Shown here in pieces: positions 1 through 12,268 of a stretch of 64,000 bases of DNA. The notes under the pieces are model-generated. The model did no database searches. It was not told the origin of the DNA and was given only the letters and a program-made list of their open reading frames with translations. Both the position numbers and the translations under genes were made by a program. How positions within the stretch are numbered: the stretch's first letter is position 1; each line of letters starts with the position of its first letter. Location: contig NC_132881.1 in the NCBI RefSeq assembly GCF_030463535.1, positions 40,397,973 through 40,461,972 on the forward strand, read 5' to 3'. Source of the stretch: Salminus brasiliensis (Eukaryota; Chordata; Actinopteri; Characiformes; Bryconidae).

Positions 1-104
1 GCTCTAGCCTCCAAGCCTGGTTTTAGTCTGCCCCAGGTTGACTTAAGACTTTCACTATTCAACAGGGATTTGAGATATCAATGTAACTCGTTCCTGCAGA
101 TTTC

Positions 105-832
105 TCCTGTACAACATCCGGAGAATTCGACCCTTCCTCTCTAGAGACGTCACCCAGGTGCTTGTTCAGTCTCTCGTCACTTCCAGACTTGACTACTGCA
201 CCTCTCTTCTGGCTGGTCTTCCTCTGCGCACCATCAGGCCCCTGCAACTCATCCAGAATGCAGCGGCACGGGTCGTCTTCAACGTTCCTAAATTCAGCCA
301 TGTCACTCCACTGCTGCATTCTCTCTTCACTGGCTTCCTGTAGCTGCTGCCCTCATCAGATTCAAAACCCTGACCCTGGCCTACAAAGCCAAGACTGGAC
401 CAGCCCCTCCATACTTGATGGCAATGGTCAAAAGCCGATCCGCACCAAGAGCCCTTCCAGCTTCAAGTACGGTTTGGCTCGACCCGCCATCCCTCAAAAT
501 CCACGGAAGACAAGCGTCCAGGCTTTTTTCTGTCCTGGCACCAAAGTGGTGGAACGAGCTGCCCCTGGGTGTCCGAATGGCCAAGTCGCTCGCTGTCTTC
601 AAACGCAGACTGAAGACCCACCTCTTCAGAGAGTACTTGGACGAATAGCGAATAGAGTACTATGGTCACCTTATTGACTTGTATTAGTAATGTCTAAAGC
701 TTAGAGGTGTCTTTGAACTTTTAGTCTATTCTAACTAGCTGAGGTTTTTCTTGGGTAAATAGCAAAGCACTTTTGTAAGTTGCTCTGGATAAGAGCGTCT
801 GCTAAATGCCTTAAATGTAAATGTAATATCTT
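105..832 (+). mobile_element. L2-like LINE, 3' fragment with frameshifts
   Basis: Translated pieces show the C-terminal part of a fish L2/CR1-group reverse transcriptase protein: SRLDYCTSLLAGLP near 185 in one frame, then LAPKWWNELPLGV and [14 protein letters not shown] around 535-640 in another. Stops and frame changes show it is dead. It ends in the usual fish L2 tail (CTCTGGATAAGAGCGTCTGC at 784-803, then TAAATGTAAATG). The 5' part is missing. The same family recurs at 35083-35575. Confidence 0.75.
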
Positions 833-839
833 AATAATG

Positions 840-1231
840 TCTGGTCAGACTCTAGTGGGCATTAGTGCACATCCTAAATGAACTTCTAGTCTCCTACTGT
901 AGAGAAAACATGGTTCTCAACCTGCTTTCATACCTTATCATTAACCGGTAACATATTGGCCTGTTGCAGTATAGCATACAGCAACAGTAGCGGAGGATCT
1001 AGGGGGATCTGGAAAGACTTTGAAGAACTTGTCCACATTGGGTCATGAATGAGGTCTTTAAATCCCTGCTAAATTTCACTTTACTAATTGTTACCTGTGT
1101 ACTGAATTGCTCAATATGCCAGTTGTTGCCGGTTATCTAAGAAATATGACATGAGCTTGGGCCAAATTAAATCAGGTTTTGTGTGTAGTTGTTTTCCTTA
1201 AGAGAATCTAGTCAAGAATATACTCGAACCC
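840..1231. other. No recognisable feature
   Basis: Unique-looking A/T-rich sequence between the LINE fragment and the local duplication. No ORF or repeat is recognised. Confidence 0.5.
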
Positions 1232-1627
1232 AGCCTACCTTACTAGTACAGGGGAAACCCAAGTGCTCTGTACAGTGAGATACTAGTTCTAGGATGAGTA
1301 TTTGTTGTGCTGTGATTTATGTAATTATTGCCTTTAGTAGTCGTTGATAATGTGGTGTTAGAGGTTAAATCTACAGGAAGGTGGAATCTAGGTAGGCCTG
1401 TGAGCACAGGACTTGGGAAATACTACCAGAACAAGCCAGGTGTCAGGCATTTCCAGTGAGAGGGAAAACAGCTAAACACTGATTTGTGGACTTATTCCCT
1501 TCAGAAGTCATTGAGGTAACGCAAGGTAAACACCTGGTCAAGGTAAACACCTGGTCAATGTAAAGTAGAATAGCCTACCTTACTAGTATAGGGGAAACCC
1601 AAGTGCTCTGTACAGTAAGATACTAGT
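1232..1627. repeat. Local duplication (CCTACCTTACTAGT block) with short tandem repeat
   Basis: About 60 bp beginning CCTACCTTACTAGTA at 1235 recurs at 1573, and the second copy is split by the LINE at 1628. Between them, a 17-bp unit (AAGGTAAACACCTGGTC) is repeated twice in tandem around 1523-1556. The middle of this block recurs again at 3768-3917 and 4296-4330. Confidence 0.7.
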
Positions 1628-2124
<497 letters not shown>

Positions 2125-2130
2125 ACTAGT

Positions 2131-2720
2131 TCTAGGATGAGTATCTGTTGTGACCTCACCCTAACCCAACATGAGTAAGGTATTTAAAATCCCTATTAAC
2201 GCAGGTTTTACTCATACTCAGAGCTCACTATTTCAAACTGTTTGCTAAAAGAGGTTAAGTAATTAAACTATTTTCATTACATTTGCATGACATGTTTGTA
2301 TGTACTGGTATCACTATGTATATGTTATTAATCTATAAAGCATGAGATAACATAGAATACACAGCAAATATGTGGAGGTAAACAGTAAACTCCCTTTTTA
2401 ATTTACTGCCATTCCAAATCAGCTCAGAGTAAGGAGGCGACTTCAGCCGGCGAATAAGAGGCCAAATTATTTAGGGGTAGTGAATAAGCAGCTAGCACTT
2501 CAGCATTATCACATACGGCCCTACTTCCAGTTCCCGGTACCAGTAAAGGACCCCAGCGCATGGAGAGACAGGGGTTCCTCCCTAGAGACTAGATGTTGGG
2601 TTTAAGCACTGGTTAAGATGTTTGTGCGAGATTTAGCACAATACATTTATATTATATACATTTATATTACTTTTATTTATATTTTGTTTAGAAAGTATAT
2701 TTCATGAAGAATAATCTTTA
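2131..2720. other. Upstream flank of ppm1k, no gene seen
   Basis: After the LINE target duplication the sequence is A/T-rich up to the CpG-rich promoter. No convincing coding sequence or named repeat is seen. Confidence 0.5.
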
Positions 2721-3061
2721 ATTAAAGTTTTGTAACATGCATGCAACAAGTCATGGCGTTATGAAAGGCATCAGGCAATAAACGTTGAGTAACCCTACAG
2801 TACTCTGCACATTTGGCCCGTGTGATCACGCTGCTCGACATGCAGTTGGACGCCAGTGTTTTTGTGAACGGGGGTGCGTCCGGATTCCAGCACCGATTGG
2901 CTAAACTGCACGACAATCAAACACAAAGCACCAATCAGCTTATCGAGACGCTGTGCGAAATGGGCGGAGTTTTAATTGGCCGCCGCAGATCGCTCTAGTG
3001 TTGTGATTGGCGGACAGGCGTCTGTTGATGTTCCGTGGGCGGGGCTTGCGGTAGCTCATAC
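2721..3061 (+). promoter_or_regulatory. ppm1k: ppm1k TATA-less promoter with CCAAT and GC boxes
   Basis: Four CCAAT cores sit within about 115 bp: ATTGG at 2896, CCAAT at 2931, ATTGG at 2975 and ATTGG at 3006. A GC box (GGGCGGGGC) lies at 3037-3045 and a second GGGCGG at 2962. No TATA box is seen near the presumed start. The segment is clearly richer in CpG than the A/T-rich sequence around it. This looks like an NF-Y/Sp1 housekeeping promoter. The CCAAT spacing (about 30-45 bp) fits cooperative NF-Y binding, but that is inference. Confidence 0.6.
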
Positions 3062-3122
3062 AACTGCTGGAGGTCTTTCATCGCCATTTGGTCAACAGCG
3101 AAAACCCGCTCGATACGAGGAG
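3062..3122 (+). other. ppm1k: ppm1k non-coding first exon (5' UTR)
   Basis: A strong donor (AG|GTAAGT) lies at 3122/3123, directly downstream of the GC-box and CCAAT-rich segment. The next acceptor (TTTCCAG) is at 5714, and 103 nt of further 5' UTR (5715-5817) precede the ATG. The 5' limit is not visible in the sequence and is set only approximately. Human PPM1K also starts with a non-coding exon. The intron (3123-5714) is full of repeats described below. Confidence 0.6.
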
Positions 3123-3767
3123 GTAAGTCATGTTCGCACCTCTTAAAAAAGAGACCTGGCTAGTTTTGTGAAAGGTTGGTATGTTGGTGCGCTTGTGTAT
3201 GTGCACTAACACCAACGCCAGCGGATTATTTTAACGGTTTAATGGGTGAAATGAAAGGGTTCGGCCATTTTGCAGGGAGGCGTTGGTTGACTGGCTGGTG
3301 CTATCTGTCTACTGTTTCCACTGTTTACTGCACGGGCTGCTTCTGCAATGCCTGGCCTCTGTCAGCTGTTGATTTATGGTTCTAGCAGGTCACTGGATTG
3401 CAGTAGGATAGGGAAGGTGGAGTTTGGGGTATTTTGGGGACCTAACCTAGGCTGTGATGTTGCGTCATGCTTGTGTACAAACCCAGTCCTCTTCTCCGCC
3501 CCACCGTAGAAAGTCCCACAGTTAAGACTCCGTTAAAGGTGGATTAAATAAGACGCCTGTTCTAGCCTGGTTAATGTCGGGCTGTTTTTGTGTAAGATTT
3601 AAAGCTGAAGGATCAGATATTAAATGAATGTAACTGGGAGGCGGTGCCCTGTTGACGCTGCAGCTCCAGGCTGCCTATTGTATAAGGGGGCGGTTCAGGC
3701 TCAGGTTCTCCAGTCCTGCCCCCTACCACTGCCCCCTGTGTGGCAGCTAAAGCCAGCCTGCTGTGAT

Positions 3768-4330
3768 TCAGGTAATTATTGTTTGATAATGTGGTGTTAG
3801 AGGTGAAATCTACAGGAAGGTGGAATCTAGGTAGACCTGTGAGCACAGGATTTGGGAAATACTAGCAGAACAAGCCAGGTGTCAGATTTTTGGACTTATT
3901 CCCTTCAGAAGTCATTTGTTTTAAAAAAACACTGTACAGCGAAATGTGTCCTCCGCATTTAACCCATCTGGTAGTGAACACACACTCACACACACACATG
4001 TGTTAGGGGCAGTGAGTACACACACACAGATTGGCTGCCCAGAGCGGTGGGCAGCCAACTCCAGCACCCGGGGAGCAGAGAGGGTAAAGGGCCTTGCTCA
4101 AGGGCCCAACAGTGGCAGCTTACCAAGCCCGGGAATCGAACCCACAACCTTGTTATCAATATCCCGGTGCTCTAACCGCTGAGCCACCACTGCCCCAGGT
4201 GAAGTGGCAGCTTACCAAGCCCGGGAATCGAACCCACAACCCTGTTATCAATATCCCGGTGCTCTAACCGCTGAGCCACCACTGCCCCAGGTGAAGTAAG
4301 GTAAACACCTGGTCGGTGTAAAGTAGGCCT
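3768..4330. repeat. Second copy of the 1311-1566 segment, split by a SINE
   Basis: GATAATGTGGTGTTAGAGGT and the following 100+ bp (3784-3917) match 1347-1500 with few differences. The match resumes at 4296 with GTAAGGTAAACACCTGGTC. The intervening 3918-4295 is a SINE that landed in this copy. The two copies lie on either side of the ppm1k promoter. Confidence 0.7.
3918..4295 (-). mobile_element. tRNA-derived SINE with duplicated head
   Basis: On the minus strand the head reads TGGCTCAGCGG (box A) and GGTTCGATTCC (box B), the internal Pol III promoter of a tRNA. A body common in fish SINEs follows (GGGCCCTTGAGCAAGGCCC). The head unit of 92 bp is present twice in tandem, 4112-4203 and 4204-4295, with one clear mismatch. 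Confidence 0.75.
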
Positions 4331-5136
4331 GAGATCAGGGAGATGAACATGCTGAATGAATTGATGATGTGGAGTTAAGAGGTTAAACCTTCAGGAAGGT
4401 TAACAACATTCAGGTTAAACTAGTACCGAGAGCAGGGTGGTCTAAAAAAAAATATGCAGTACAGGATTTTGGCAATTTAAAGTAATGGATTTCAGTAAGA
4501 GAAAAGCTATAGATCTTTTGGTACTGTCCTCAACATGAGCCTAAAGGGGCTCTCTGGTCGTAAGGAATAAACATGCCAGCTACAGCCATGCCTCAGTGGT
4601 CTCCAGTTTGAGATTTTCATTGGAAACCCCCCTTTTTGATGATGGTATCTTGAAGGTGGGTTAGATAACATTGGTCAAACTGGTGAGGCTGGAGGATGCG
4701 ATGCTAAAATACTCCTTCCTTGACTCACAACAACAGTGGAGCCTTTAATGTGCTTTACAGAACCATTTAAATGAACTGGGTCTTTGTTTCCTTCAAGGAT
4801 TCTTTTGAAAAACATCTACAAGTGGTTTATTACTGTGGAGAAGAACCATTTAGCCTGACAAAGAAGGGTCCTGGAGTCCTTAAAGACCCCCCCCCCTGTT
4901 TTATGGTGTAGGAATAGGCTTTGTGAAATAAACTCCTGGAGTCCCATCTTATGGGAAATATGAGGATGTGAAAGCTGTAACACACTGAATGCAGCACAGA
5001 TAAACATGCAAATGTGGATGCAATGGATGCAAGATTCAGTTAGAAAGCCCAATCCACATTTCTGTTAAACTGCTATTGGGGAATCCCACATGAAGGAGGC
5101 GAACTCCTCGTTTTGACATTTGTTACGGCTCTAGTT

Positions 5137-5602
5137 GCTGATCCAAATGTACAACACGCACCACTGTGTGTCAGTTATCAACATGACGTAGCCCAGTCCC
5201 CTCCTCCAGTCCTGTAATCCACCTTCACAGCACAGAGGTTGTGACCATGCCAGAGCCAGAGTTTTTTTTTTGCTTTTTTGCCGTCCAATTTAACAGCCCA
5301 AGTGTTGGCCTTCCTGATCATCCACATTTTTACTCTGTCCCAACTCCCAACACAAGGACAGAGCACAGCTGGTTTGAGAGCCACTGCTGTTTGAGACCCC
5401 CTGCACTGCAGACTTTTGTGGTTTCCTGTTGTCCTAACACACCTGATTGAGGTCATGAAGGACTTAATCATTAGCTGGTTCCGTGACCCACGTGCAGTGA
5501 AAACACTGCTGTGAAGGTGGATTACAGGACTAGAGGAGGGGACTGTGCTACGTCATGTTTATTATTGACCCACAGTGGTACGTGTTGTACGTTCGGATCA
5601 GC
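5137..5602. mobile_element. MITE-like element with 96-bp terminal inverted repeats
   Basis: 5137-5232 and 5507-5602 are inverted copies about 90% alike, sharing for instance GTCCCCTCCTC and CCTGTAATCCACCTTCACAG. The 270-bp centre has a T-run and no transposase remains. It lies in ppm1k intron 1, ending about 110 bp before exon 2. No superfamily is assigned. Confidence 0.7.
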
Positions 5603-5817
5603 AGAGCATGTAGGCAATCGTTTTGTTTTTATAGGCTCAAAGTTCCAGTATGACCTCTGCCACAAAAGCATTCAGTTGTGAGTAGGTAACTCTGGTTGTT
5701 TTTGTGCTTTCCAGGACACCCTGGCCTTATTTTGAGTGGCTGTGACCTACTTGCTGTTGACTTGCTTGCCAGGACTTAGTTCGGAGCAGGTGTTCAGAAT
5801 TCTTTGGTCTGTGAGCA

Positions 5818-8800
5818 ATGTCAGTGGCCGTACTGGTGCGACTGGCCACACATGGTGGGTCCCGGGTGTGCCGGAGGGTCGTGCTTAAGACTGGCTGGGC
5901 CCCTCAGGACGACCCGAGACGAATGGTCCACAGCCCGTCAGAGGTTCGTCCTAGCAGCTCTCGCTTTGACCCAGACAGCAGCGGCCGCCCCACCACCTGG
6001 GACTCTTTCGGGATCTGGGACAACCGCATTGATGAGCCCATCCTACTCCCTTCCAGTATCCGGTACGGCAAGCCCATCCCCAAGGTCAGCCTGACCAAGG
6101 TGGGGTATGCATCGCAGATTGGACAGCGCAAAGAGAATGAGGACCGCTACCAGCTGTCACAGCTGACCAACAACATCCTGTATTTTGCTGTGTTTGATGG
6201 GCATGGGGGAGCAGAGGCCGCTGACTTTTGTCACAAGTACATGGAGCAGCATATTAAGTAAGTCTTTGGTAATGAATGGACGTTTTGTGGGAAGAGAGTT
6301 TTCTTGGAAACATTTTAGTAATACAAAACTGTCTTGGCTTGGATATATAGAATGATTTGCTAGTACAGGTTTCAGGTGATTAGTTGCATGTGGGTGAACA
6401 TTTTCACCAGCACCTATCACCTGCATTTTATCTCTGCTTCCAGCAGCAGGGTGTCAAATTACAAGCTGCACAGTCAGCATGACATTGCTGTCAGAAACAG
6501 AGAAGGAACAGAAAACATGGGTAATTTTTCTCTCTACTAAGGCAGGAATGAACCTTCATAGACATAAACATGCCCAGAATGATACACAGAGCAGGTGATT
6601 GTTTGTTAACATGACTGAGAAATCTAATCTGTAAAACATGTAGAATGAGGTTAGAAATACAAGGCTAGTAGAAATACAGGGCAAGTAACCCATTTTATTC
6701 CTAAGTGATAAAATTGCAAAGCAGACTTCACCAAAAGGAACTTCCAGTGTATCTTTTCTGTCATTTAAAACACTTTCTAATTAATCAAAATACTTGTTGT
6801 TATTATTATTATTATTATTATAAAATTTTTAGATAAATCTTAAAAAACTATGCAGACTGTTGTGTAGTTTAAAACAGCATTATGTGAAAATTGGTGTTTC
6901 TTGCTCAGGGGCTCCCCCTACAGTTGGGAAACATCCCTAAGCAAATGTTTTACACATGCTTTTTTGGAAAAGCTGACAGAAGCAGGTAGATGAAAGAAGC
7001 ATGTAGTAACTGTAACTGACTGTAAATGACTGTAACTGATACAGTAGTGTAAAATAACAGGATTTTACACAAATATGACTCTGGTTACGTGGTGTTAAAC
7101 CAGTTCTCACAAGCTTAACCCTGCCCACTTCACCAAAGTTACATAGTGCCGTTAGCAGTGTGTCAAGCCTGTTGTGGCAATGACAAACATGCTGTTCTCC
7201 CTATCACGTCAGAGTCAATGGAGCATCACAATGATTTTTTAAATTGGTATTATAAGGTATAATACAACATAATGCTGCTTTAATGTAAATCTGCATTGCT
7301 TTAGGTTTTACTGTATAAAGAATTATTTATTAAAACAACTGAGCTAACCCTTTTTGGGACAGATCTTTAAAATGTGTGAACGAATTCAATACGCAGGTCC
7401 TGTCTCTGTAGACCCACACTGGATTCATGCTTCTGCATTCTTGTTTCAGAGACCTCGTGACGGAGGAGGACAACTTGGAGCTAGTTCTAAAACAAGCATT
7501 TCTCAACGTGGATAAAGCATTATTAAGGCACTGTCACTTCACTGCAGATGGTAGGTTCCCTCTCTATACAGTTTAGAGAGCGGGGTGGAGTGGGGGCTCA
7601 TTGGTCACTGGGAGGGGGAGAGGTTGGTGTGGTCAGTTTGCTAAATAGGTAACTATTTTAGGCCAGACTAACACCATGCTAGACACACTTCACATTGTGC
7701 AGTAGCGATTTATCATCTCCACTTAGCCATGCTGTAGATTCCTCAGACGCAGTGCCAAGAGAAATGCTGTGACCCTGAATAATATCCGTATCTGTAAAAG
7801 GTAGGCAGAGGAGCCTATTCCGCTAAAAGCACTTGTGGTGTTTTCAGTATTTTGTGCTGCTGTGTAATTGAATCTGATTACATGCTGGCTATAATTCTGC
7901 CATGTGAACAGTTTCTAGCATGACTTTTTCAGGTTAAATCAATCTAATTGCTGTTATCTTAACTTTGTTTAAATGGGAATTTCACAGATTAAGAAAAAAA
8001 TGCATAATTAAATGTTTTAGATGTAAACAGTTGATCAGAGTGGTTTGGTATAAATGCTTTTAGAGAAACACAAATCTGTCAGAGTGGTGATGATAAGCAG
8101 GTTAATTAACAAAATGGTTATGAATACACTGCTTATTGCCAGATACATTGGTTTACAAATAATTTTGAGATTAGGATTTGGCCTAAAAGAGATTCCATTG
8201 TATCATTGAAGCATGACTAGAGTGTTAGCTTCAGGTCAGCATACTAGCACATGGTTAGAGCGTAAAGCCAAGCTTGTGTGTTGTATGTTTCAATTTTTTG
8301 TGAGGTTCAGTGCTGATGATGAACTACAGATTTAAACAGTATCACATACTTGTCAACCACACATTTCAGCCAAAATGTATTAATTTAATTAATTTAGACT
8401 CTAATTCAGAATTTTGTGAATTGTTACACCCTAGTATCCAAAAACTCTTCTTTTTCAGATACCACAATTTACCACAATTTTGCCAATAGCATTACAGATA
8501 AAAGCTATACAAGTAGAAATGTGCACAAATTGGTATTTTCTGCTACAGTTGTAACTCTCTTTAACCCCACTTCTGTAAATACAAATCATGCTATGAGCAT
8601 CTGCTTGTGGTCAGCTATAAACATGCATTTGTTGACAAGCTGAAAGATAAAGTACTGGCATCTGTAGTGAAAGAAGCATGTGGACTGAGGCGGTATAATT
8701 AATATTACAGGATTTTACACAAATATGACTTTGATAACGCAACGTTAGACAGTTCAGTAGTGTTCCGTAGTGCAGTAGAGTGACACCGACTGAGATACCC

Positions 8801-11416
8801 ATTCTCCCTGTTACAGTCAGTGGAGCATCCAAATGATTATGAGATATAAGAAGTAATTTATCAGTAAAATGGCACATTAAAGTTGCTCTTAGTTACTTCG
8901 CCATTAATTTGTCTTTGCATTGTCAACATCACTAACTTTGTAAAGAGAATCAGTAAATCAGTTTCAGACTTTACACCAAACCACTTAAAATCATTGTTTA
9001 TTCCTCAACAACTGATTTATGCACACTTTTTCAATCAAAGAATTCCCTTTGACGTTATTTCAAAAAGCATATTTAATATACAACCTTTGCTTGCTCATGC
9101 CTTGGCAAAGGTTTGTATTTGGGTTTACACAATTTTCCTTGGCTCCAGCTCTTTATTTACTAATGTAGTGATAATAACATTAAGTTGTGTTCGTATTAGT
9201 AGTATATCCTCAGTGAAAGATTATATTTTGAGCCACAGAGTGTATTCAGCTGACATTCCTTTTAGGCAGTTTTAAAAACCAGCACAGTTACAAGCTCTGT
9301 AGCTCCCAAGTGTAACACCGTCAAGTCTCTGATAGAATTGACACCAGCCATGACGCTCTTTTACTGTGTGGCTCATTCATGGGCCCTGGTGCGTGCAATG
9401 TACAATCTTGCCCTGTGTGTGTGTGCGTGTTATCTATGACAGCTGCGGACCCAGCTAAGAACCCATAAATGCGGCAGCTCTGCGCTCCCTTTTTGGAAGG
9501 CGAGGGGCTAGATTGGTCCAGCGGGTCCCTGCGTGGACTTCTGGAAGGTTCCTCAACTTTCTCTCCCTTTCTTTCTAAATCTCTCTCTTCTCTCTCTAGC
9601 TACCTCCTGTTCTTTAACACACATGTTTTCAAAGACTAGATTCATCATGTTGACAAAGTTGTGTGCAGGGCTTTTCTGTGTTCCAGCCAGAGTCAAATTA
9701 TTCTACATCCTTTTATAGCAGAACGGTACTGGTTGCTTTGAATGTTTAATAAAGGGAGCCTTTTTTTAACTGAAGGCTCTGGAAGGCAGCTTTTTATGAG
9801 AGTTTCTTTGTTGAGGTAGCGGCCATTACTAAACACAGTTCAACTACATGATCTTTATGAACTTTAGCACTCACCTTGAAAGTGAACTAGCGTGTGACAA
9901 GTCAGTGACGCCTACTTGCTAGCTTCTTCTTGCTAGTCTAACACAATATACGCTAGAAACTACTGACCTATTTCTTAGAACAATAATGCAACACCTCACT
10001 GGAGTTATTAGGTACAGCCCAGACATGATTAGTTTCATGTAGGGAGGAGAAATACTGCATTATTACATCTGTAAAAATGTATCATGAAGCCCCATTAGTG
10101 ACATCACTTATTAATAATCAATAATGTTTATCCCCAGATAATGAAACATTGAGCAAGAGATAATTGTGTCTGTACCTGACTGCATTGGTCATGGTGGTAT
10201 TCATTACATACAAGTTACGCATTTCCCTTGCAGCAATACACACTATATGTCCGCTCCTAATGAATACATATAGCTACTTTCAGTCGCACCCGTTGCCGAC
10301 ACAGATGTGCAAATGCACACACACACACACCTACACCCCCACACCTGTCTAGTCCCTGTAGAGAAGTACTTCAGATAGAATAGGGCTCTCTCGAACAGAT
10401 AAACATGAACCTACTGGCACCATGCCTAATGCCAGGAATGGGCTGGAAGGGTATTAAAACTGACACCCAGCGTTCCCTGGAATGATGACGCTCCATTTAA
10501 TACTTTTGGGATGAGTCCTCACAGCAATACTGCAAAATCTAGTAGGGAGCCTTCCTAGGACAGTGGAGACAGTTGCCCGAGCAAACGAAGGATAAATATG
10601 GGTTGGAAAAGAATATATATATATAATGTTTATATAGTCGTATTAAGTGGATGCAGTGTGCTAGTATGATAATCACTCAACATCAATGTTTTCTGTAATT
10701 CTACTTGTTTTAATGTTCAGAAGTAGAATGATGCACATCAGCTTCCTTTTGGACACATGGAATCCAAGTAATTGCTTCTTTGTGTCCTAATATTTAAAAA
10801 CTCTCACAATCTCAGGATTTCGCAGAATATTTACCAGCATGGTGATTTGCACAGGGTTAAAATAACATAGGGTTGTTTCTGTGGCTCGTTTCGTATCACT
10901 GTTAAAAGCCACTGAAATCTTTTTTAGCGTGGAAGCATCCCAACCCTATAAGTAACAAGCATTGCAATTTTTGACTGAACCAAAATTACTCAGAAATTAC
11001 AGAAATAATCACATCCTCCCACATGAAAAGCTAATCCTGTCTGAATAGTACTTAAGAGTTGAAAATCGAGATCACTCTGCGTAGAAACGAGGATGTGGCT
11101 TTTTTGCCAATTTAATGCACAAACTGTATCCTGCAGCTGGTGGTGGCTGTATGCTTATTTTTCTGCTTCTGCTAGTTATGACTGCTTTAGCAGCTGCCGT
11201 TTCCCCCCTTTAGGCCCTTTTACTGTTTGGCATGCTTGTTTTTGTGTTCATGATCTATTTCCCAAGTCATCCTTTTACCACTTTACCCCCAAAGATACTA
11301 TTTCTTTCTGCATGATTTGATTCTTCTCAGCTTTTCCTGCTCATCCTCTCTTTTGGAAATTTCCTTAAGTAGCCCAACACGACTTCTCCTTCTTTGTCAT
11401 ACTTTGGAGTACAACA

Positions 11417-11485
<69 letters not shown>

Positions 11486-12237
11486 CATATATATAAGTAA
11501 GAGAGTCAGAGAGAGAAAGAGTGTGATTGAGCGTGTGAATACAGTGTGTGTTCTTGGAATTATTATTGCTCTGCCTATAAATACACATTAGTGATCCTCT
11601 CTGTATGTTGTCTCTCTGTGTGTATGTGTGTGTTTATGTAGTAGTTAAAGCATGGCTACATGTGATGGTACACGTGAGTTTCCTCAGCACAGTGCAGAGG
11701 TTTTAATATTATTCCCTGTCTGCTGTAACGCGTGGGCTTTGTCTCTGGTGCTTTGCAGCGTCTGTGCTCAGCTCGGGCACCACTGCCACAGTGGCTCTGC
11801 TGAGAGATGGCATCGAGTTGGTGGTGGCCAGTGTTGGGGACAGCCGGGCCATGCTCTGCCGGAAGAGCAAAGCTGTTAAACTCACCATGGACCACACACC
11901 AGAGAGGAAGGATGAAAAAGAGAGGTGAGGGGTAATCTAGCACATTCAGAGTACAGTTAGAGGGAAGGTAAGATCTGCTACGACCAAATGTCTGTGGATG
12001 CCCTTTTTGCTGAGTGCATTAAGCTGCTGTAAGTTGCACAAAATGCGTGTGTAGTAATGCTAGTAGAAATCCTTCTTCACTGGACAGTAGAGACAGTTAT
12101 TTTATTGTTTTGTTTTTGTTTTTTTCTTCTTCAGTATGCTTGATTTCAGAAGAAACTATAAATGAGGAGGTGTCCGAACACTTTTGGCCATTTAGTGTAT
12201 GTTCATGATGCACAACGTTTATCACAATACTTATTAC

Positions 12238-12268
<31 letters not shown>

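Larger units (their letters stand above)
7551..11758. other. ppm1k: Large ppm1k intron
   Basis: This 4.2-kb intron holds the second dispersed repeat copy (8660-8845), a MITE relic of the GGACAAAAGTATTGGGACA family (about 10225-10600), and a (TG)n run at 11419-11480. Otherwise it is A/T-rich without coding signal. Confidence 0.6.

Noticed and set aside
2813-2998. 61-aa ORF in the ppm1k promoter
   Set aside because: Lies in the CCAAT/GC-box region upstream of the donor. No homology recognised.
4140-4290. tRNA genes on the minus strand
   Set aside because: Box A and B are present, but the sequence runs into a SINE body and is duplicated. No cloverleaf was built from it.
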